Source: Reticulitermes lucifugus (taxonomy: Eukaryota; Arthropoda; Insecta; Blattodea; Rhinotermitidae). From it: a stretch of 64,000 nt of DNA. The position numbers were made by a program, and so were the translations under genes. The stretch spans positions 46,693-110,692 of the forward strand of contig JAKCWW010000398.1 of the NCBI GenBank assembly GCA_026260175.1, given 5' to 3'. Under the pieces are notes generated by a model. The model ran no database searches. It had not been told where the DNA came from and was given only the letters and a program-made list of their open reading frames with translations. Shown one piece after another: positions 58,670 through 64,000 of the stretch. Each line of letters starts with the position of its first letter. Position 1 is the first letter of the stretch.

Positions 58670-59347
58670 CGTTTGACGGTAAGGTGGGGTTTTCATTCGT
58701 ACTCTGACAATTCATAGTTCTCAGAACATCCGCTAGATGGCAAGAACATCGACTCGGTGAGTTTATAGTACCAAAAGTTGTCAGTAGATGGTAGGGTTAC
58801 CCCACACAAGGCTGTATGTTCGAAGTACCAAAAATCATCAATAGATACGTACATACATTTCGTAGATCCAAAACTTGTCATAAGACAGCCGGATATGAAA
58901 TAAGTCATAATAAATAGTAATAGATGAGATGATTTGTGTGTAGATGTTTATAACATTGGGTGCTGCATGTTCAACCATATTGTTCCTATAAAATCGAGCG
59001 TGGTACTAGGCTTGTAGGATGTCAGAGAAGGTGTACGGAGGCGTATCTGCTTCAACGGGTAGATGTACTCCGCAGCGCCACTGGATGGCTGGCTGCCAGT
59101 ATAATGAGTGGTGTTAGTAAACGTACGTTTTGTGGACAGATATTTAAGGATTACAATGTACTCACAGTCGCTTCTTGATACATGCTTGAAGTGGTATGTT
59201 ACATAAAAGATACAAAGATTCACTGGAGCAAAATATACACATTCATAACTATAATACGCGAAAAAAAATTGGATCTACACGTTAAAATTTGCAATACGGA
59301 CCTCTTAAGGAAAAGTGTGTTGAACATGGCAATTATACTGTACAGCG
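58670..59347. other. Non-coding stretch with repeated GTACCAAAA...TAGATGG words
   Basis: Short repeated modules combining GTACCAAAA with (C/G)TAGATGG(C/T)A recur at about 58,767, 58,814 and 58,863, and again near 59,837. No gene recognised. Confidence 0.5.
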
Positions 59348-59474
59348 CCGCTACCGGTGGTCGCGCGGTCTAATGCGTGGTTCTGCAGCCGCCCGCGTGC
59401 TGGGATTGTAGGTTCGAATGCCGCCAGGGACATGGATGCGTGTCTCTGTGTTGTCAGGTAGAGGTATCTGTGAC
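59348..59474 (+). mobile_element. SINE family B fragment joined to a LINE tail
   Basis: CCGGTGGTCGCGCGGTCTAA, GGGATTGTAGGTTCGAATGC and GGGACATGGATGCGTGTCTC are family B head and body. It stops abruptly at about 59,474 next to LINE coding sequence. Confidence 0.8.
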
Positions 59475-59481
59475 GGGCCGA

Positions 59482-59790
59482 TCCCTCGTCCAGGGGAGAT
59501 CAAATCTTTTAAAGAAGAACTGACATCCTTTCTGTTACAACATGCATTTTATTCAGTGGATGAATTTATGTCATTCTGATTGCATGTGGATTGCATGCGT
59601 ATGTGAGTTCTATAAATTGTCATAGCTATATACCTATCTGTTTTAATTAGTATTGATATTATTACATTATATTATATTGTATTTTATTGTTTTTGGTGTG
59701 GATGTATTGTGAGTTTGAGTCGTGTGGTATACAACTTTTTAGCTGAAGTTGACATGTGCAATGTCACATGTTGTGACTAAATGGATTGAA
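59482..59790 (+). mobile_element. LINE 3' end (C-terminal codons and 3' UTR)
   Basis: A + frame reads IKSFKEELTSFLLQHAFYSV then DEFMSF and stop TGA, the typical end of CR1/L2-like and related LINE proteins (F+..L+.FLL...FYSV.EF). AT-rich 3' UTR-like sequence follows. Confidence 0.7.
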
Positions 59791-60079
59791 GTAACCAGGG
59801 AGATAATCTGTGGAAGTAACTAAACCTGATATTTCAAGTACCATGGATCGTCACTAGATGGCAGTGTACGTCACGTTTGACAATTCTGATACTTAGCATC
59901 ACCCATAGATGGCAGGGTCGCAAGTAATGCTATCACCCTGGGCGATGGGTCCAACAGGCTGCACAATCAGCATATTACATGATAGAATTCGATTTTTTGA
60001 GCTCAAAAAATTTCTGCAAGGTGGGTCTACTGGGATTACACACCCCAGGCACCAAGAAACCTAGTATGACACTGTCAAA

Positions 60080-61500
60080 GACTAAAATTTATCTACATCA
60101 TATGTAAGAATTCAGTTCCTCCCTCACAGTGTCTCCATTAAAAAGGCCAGTTAGTTAGTTTGGGGAAGTAATTGGTGTGTACTGTGAGGATTATATGAAA
60201 CACATACAATCTGCTGGTAAAATGCAGAGATTTTGGATGTTGAATGTGGTGATAATTATAGTAACAACTGAATTTTAAAGGGTTTCAGTCAATACCAACT
60301 AATAGCTGAATCTAAATGCAGCATGTTAATCAGCAACATTTACACAAAAGAATGTGAAGCATACTTACTGGCTTCTTTAATAGTGTCATAATGGTCACAG
60401 AGTTGAGACCTGGAGACTGCAGACTCCTGCTGCATTGTTGTTGTTCCTTATCAGGCTACTGGAAGCCGTACATAAAACAAGTTGGGACATGTCTGCACAG
60501 TATAACACTTTTGATTTTGGATTTGAATTTGTAAATAATTTCAGGAATGACACTGGAAATGTGAGTATTCTAAATTTTCCTCCCAGCATTTTACATAACA
60601 CATGCTGTACATTTTCTCCATATCTTAGCAACAGATTTATTTGATCAAGTTTCATTGTAATTCTGTTGCTAGGATAGAGAGAAAATTTATAATATTCCTA
60701 TGCATAATAACAACAGAGTGAAGCTAGAAAGTCATGTTTTATTAGAGCATGGAATTAAATCAATAACACAAACCACTTTTCAGTGCACTCTAAATACAAG
60801 CATGATTTTATTTTGATTTTCATGTGGGACAGTATGTTATAATGTGATATGTTTAGACTCTCAGCTGTTTCTCCATCCTCTCTTGACACTTGCCATATTT
60901 CTTTTACTTATCTTGTGAACAGCAACATATTATATTTCTCATACTTATTTTGTGAATGGTGGGATATATATAAGTAGATCTTCATGTCAGGTGTCTGTTA
61001 CATTTGTCTAACTTTAAACAGCTGTGGAATGTGTTGACAAATTTATGCAAAGATTTGTAACATAAAATTTCATGAAAATTCTTCTAGTGGGAGCTGAGTT
61101 TCATGCAGATGGGTGGATGGATAGATCAACAGATGGATGGATGGGCATCGTGCAGCTCTAGTTGCTTTTTTTTGCAAGTTGCTTTTCAAATGCACTTAAT
61201 TATGGAATGATAACTTGCTTTGTCCAGCACAGTCAATGTTTTGTGTATCAAATATGGTAAGAATCTCTTCTGAGTTCATTTATGTATGCGAGTCGATTGA
61301 GCTCTTGGCTCTGCAATGGGAAACCAGTTTTTGCTTGGGTACCAACTCAGTAGCGGTAGATACAGAATGATATGTTTGTCTCTTTTCCTGCTGGAAACTT
61401 GAGCTCGCCCAAGTGTCACTCATTTGATAACATGATTTACTCACGTGATTCTGGTTAGTCAGTGCCTCATCCAAGTAGTAAATTTGTGTCTTGCCATTTT
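60080..61500. other. Non-coding stretch
   Basis: An open frame at 60435-60644 lacks recognisable domains. No known element found. Confidence 0.4.
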
Positions 61501-61502
61501 AA

Positions 61503-62035
61503 GTGTGTTCGCAAAATTGCAAACAGTGACTATTAATTTTGTAATGTATGGCCCTCCACCCGTCTGTCTGTCTGTCTACTCATTTTGAACAACTCGGCCC
61601 CCACTGGACAGATTTTCATGAAATTTGACATTTGAGTATTTTTCGAAAATCTGTAGAGAAAATTCAGGTTTGATTAAAATCTGACAAGAATAACGGGTAC
61701 TTTACATAAAGACCCATCAATATTTATGATATCTCGCCCAATTCTGGTTCGAATGAACAATGTTTCAGACAAAATTTGTAGAGAAAAATCAAAACACATA
61801 TTTTATTTTCAAAAACTTTTTCCCGAAAATCGTGCTGTTTATGAGATAATGTGGAAAAATATGGTAGAGCCAGACAGGCCATAGATGACAATATAATATG
61901 GTGCATGCACACTACATGCTGGATAACTAAGGCTACAGACACATGCTCAGAATATGAAATATTTATTGCTTTCCACAGCAACAGCGGTTATGTGAACGTG
62001 CCTCCATGTTAAGTTTATACGTACATTGCCTGTCT
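61503..62035 (+). repeat. Element E, third copy
   Basis: TTCGCAAAATTGCAAACAGTG, CCGTCTGTCTGTCTGTCTAC, AATCTGACAAGAATAACGGG and AAAATCGTGCTGTTTATGAG match both arms at 22,665-23,692. This uninterrupted copy of about 530 bp defines the unit length. Confidence 0.85.
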
Positions 62036-62756
62036 TGTTGCATTTCATGTGCTTCTGTCAAGAGTATAATCTTCACAGCTGCAGTATCACTGTGCTTCTT
62101 TGAAAGCTTTTTGTCTTCATTTTATTTTACATGTTTAACTTCTGTATCCTTTACAATTCAAAACACCAATCAAATGCTTTCTTGATTCTCCATAGCTGCT
62201 CACAGTCTGTGGACCAACTATTTGGCCGTTGGGGAACTCACTCCTAACATATCATTTCAACACCATAATTTGTAGAATATTGTCATCAAAATTGTAAATG
62301 TCAGTCACCATATTTTATTTTGTGAGTTTCCTTGGAGATGGAAACTGTACACTTGCACTTATTTTCAGGGATAACTTACCCTTACATATCTTGCCACTGT
62401 TGTAGTCCCTGTATTATTACATGTTATCGATGTCTTGTGCTTAGGCATCTCTGCAGTGTGAGTGCTGAGGGTCTGCATCTCACTTGAAACAATTTTAAAT
62501 TCTAAATACCATTTACATAAATCTAGCCCTTTAGGTCCTTGGTGTTTCATTATAAATTAATATGAAAAAAACATTATATGAATAACACAGACCATAGTTA
62601 TAAACACATGTAATTTTTAATACTGTAGGGTAATTTTGAACTAGAAGGCACAACTCAAGTGTTGGTGTTGATTTGTTGGCTGGAATTATGTAAGAGTTTG
62701 TTGATACAGTGAAGTCCATTAGCCATAATTGCTGGCACACCACATGTATTATTAAA

Positions 62757-62782
62757 AATGTGTGTGTGTGTGTGTGTGTGCA
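62757..62782. repeat. (GT)n microsatellite
   Basis: A run of GT dinucleotides continuing into related TG words. Confidence 0.9.
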
Positions 62783-63168
62783 TGTGCACGTGTGTGAATG
62801 CATATGCATAAATGATTTTTATACTTCATTATGCTTTTAATTCATATAATATTTTGCCATATGGTTTACACTACAAGGAGGAGTTTATGATTAGTATCTT
62901 ATGAAATCTTGCCGTTATTATTGCACTGTATGAAGTACTGTTGAATGTGTAGCAACTTATCTGAGTTCATAATCTTGTTGTGCACTGGGTGAAAATCACT
63001 GGTACAAGTCATATATATAAAGTTCTCTGCAAAAGGATCACGCCATGAGTTCATTTCAGCCTTGCTGTTATAGTTAAGTATATTTACTGCAGCTGGCTAG
63101 CAGAATTTGTTTTATAGTGATTGGTACTTGACACGTCAGTTATGAATGGTAATGAACCTGCTGGATGA

Positions 63169-63348
63169 TTATAAATCAGTTGTTAATGGGGGCATGTAAT
63201 TGTCTGGAAGCTGTTGCTGTGCTTCAAAGCTGATAATGTTGACCACTGGAGGGTAACAAGGTATTGTTACTTGAGATGTGTAACGCTGGCCTAATGGCTC
63301 TGTTGGTACTTCCATGCTTTCAGAAAACTGCCTTGGCACCAGTCGTTT
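63169..63348 (-). CDS. Candidate terminal exon of an unknown minus-strand gene
   Basis: On the minus strand a good acceptor (TTCTGTGTTGCAG) precedes 60 sense codons: KRLVPRQFSESMEVPTEPLG, QRYTSQVTIPCYPPVVNIIS, FEAQQQLPDNYMPPLTTDL, stop. The composition looks protein-like (Pro-rich, balanced) and the frame starts cleanly at the acceptor. I do not recognise the protein. No upstream exon or poly(A) signal was found, so this could be chance. Confidence 0.25.
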   Translation of the reverse strand, partial: KRLVPRQFSESMEVPTEPLGQRYTSQVTIPCYPPVVNIISFEAQQQLPDNYMPPLTTDL

Positions 63349-64000
63349 CTGCAACACAGAATGTTTTGTGTCACTTACTTGGTTTGCATATACTCCAGGT
63401 ACAGTGCTGAAGGAATTAAAAATATATACATATATATATTTTATCTTACAAGATATTTATTTAGCATATAATGCAAAATAATTTGTTTTGCTACCTGAAA
63501 ACTTATTTTAATGCCTTATTGTCTTATTTTTAATTTTGATTTCAGTTAGTTGGTACCATTTCCACATTGTGGATAGAGATACTGCCTGGATATATACAGA
63601 GTTTTCTTTCTTGGGTGTGTTGCACTTTTCCCACCATTATATATAGTCTAATTAAATTGTATGTACTTCCCTTGCAGTAAATATTTTATTAGCCAAATAT
63701 ATACTTTGACTGGGGTAAAGTTGTCTAAATTTGAAAATGTATAGAATATACCGAGGTCGCTGGGTTAAAAGATTTTCCAGAATTCATGGTATAGACTTAG
63801 ATTAAAGTGGAGATACTCAGTAGGAAGTTCTAGAGTTATAAGATGTTCTTGGATATTAAATTACTATTGAGTGTTAAAGACTTACCTACGTGCTGCTTGT
63901 GACTTTTCCAAAACTGTGCACATTTTAAGAAATATTTGTATTAATCAGTGCCAAAAAATTGATTTTGAACTTAACTATGATGAATTCTATTTATCAAGAA

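Noticed and set aside
1-64000. CRISPR array, prophage, operon or bacterial defence system
   Set aside because: Spliced genes, tRNA-SINEs and LINEs show a nuclear insect genome; no regular short repeat-spacer array exists.

Overview
This window is a repeat-dense piece of an insect nuclear genome. Two spliced host genes with GT-AG introns lie on the + strand in the right half. Four tRNA-derived SINE families and a LINE whose reverse transcriptase ends in a phrase ending [11 protein letters not shown] point, from memory of such repeats, to a polyneopteran insect, most likely a cockroach or termite. No bacterial gene, CRISPR array, rRNA or free-standing tRNA gene is visible.

Layout. From 1 to about 32,000 I find no host gene. 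This part holds SINEs (families A to D below), two hAT-type non-autonomous elements, a Tigger/pogo MITE, decayed LINE pieces, a nested inverted repeat (about 22,665-24,020), several copies of a GAAACGTCGG-bearing terminal-repeat family, and unrecognised AT-rich DNA. From 32,056 to 34,897 lies ALKBH2, an Fe(II)/2-oxoglutarate DNA dealkylase: four certain exons plus a short candidate first exon, with intron phases that agree throughout. Between the genes (35,120-36,250) is a decayed coding relic of a multi-copy insect protein family, and a LINE tail. From 40,189 to 55,130 lies Rabex-5/RABGEF1: nine exons in one frame, about 684 residues, with an N-terminal A20 zinc finger, a helical region, a VPS9 Rab5-exchange domain and a long acidic/Ser-rich C-terminal tail. 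Its introns carry LINEs, SINEs, a MITE and a 690-bp palindromic insertion. From 55,131 to 64,000 there are nested DNA transposons, a tandem tRNA-SINE, a second small palindrome, another copy of the 22.6 kb repeat, and a possible terminal exon on the minus strand near 63,200.

The two genes act in unrelated pathways (DNA alkylation repair; Rab5 activation on early endosomes), and nothing suggests joint function. The most unusual structures are two target-duplication-flanked, head-to-head palindromes (43,197-43,885 and 58,491-58,658). Each is made of two inverted copies of a terminal repeat plus a one-sided tail of about 34-35 bp. The larger has in each arm a sequence that folds as a minimal type I hammerhead ribozyme, the arrangement known from Penelope-like retroelements. 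Two assembly gaps (34,269-34,300 and 47,692-48,086) lie inside introns.
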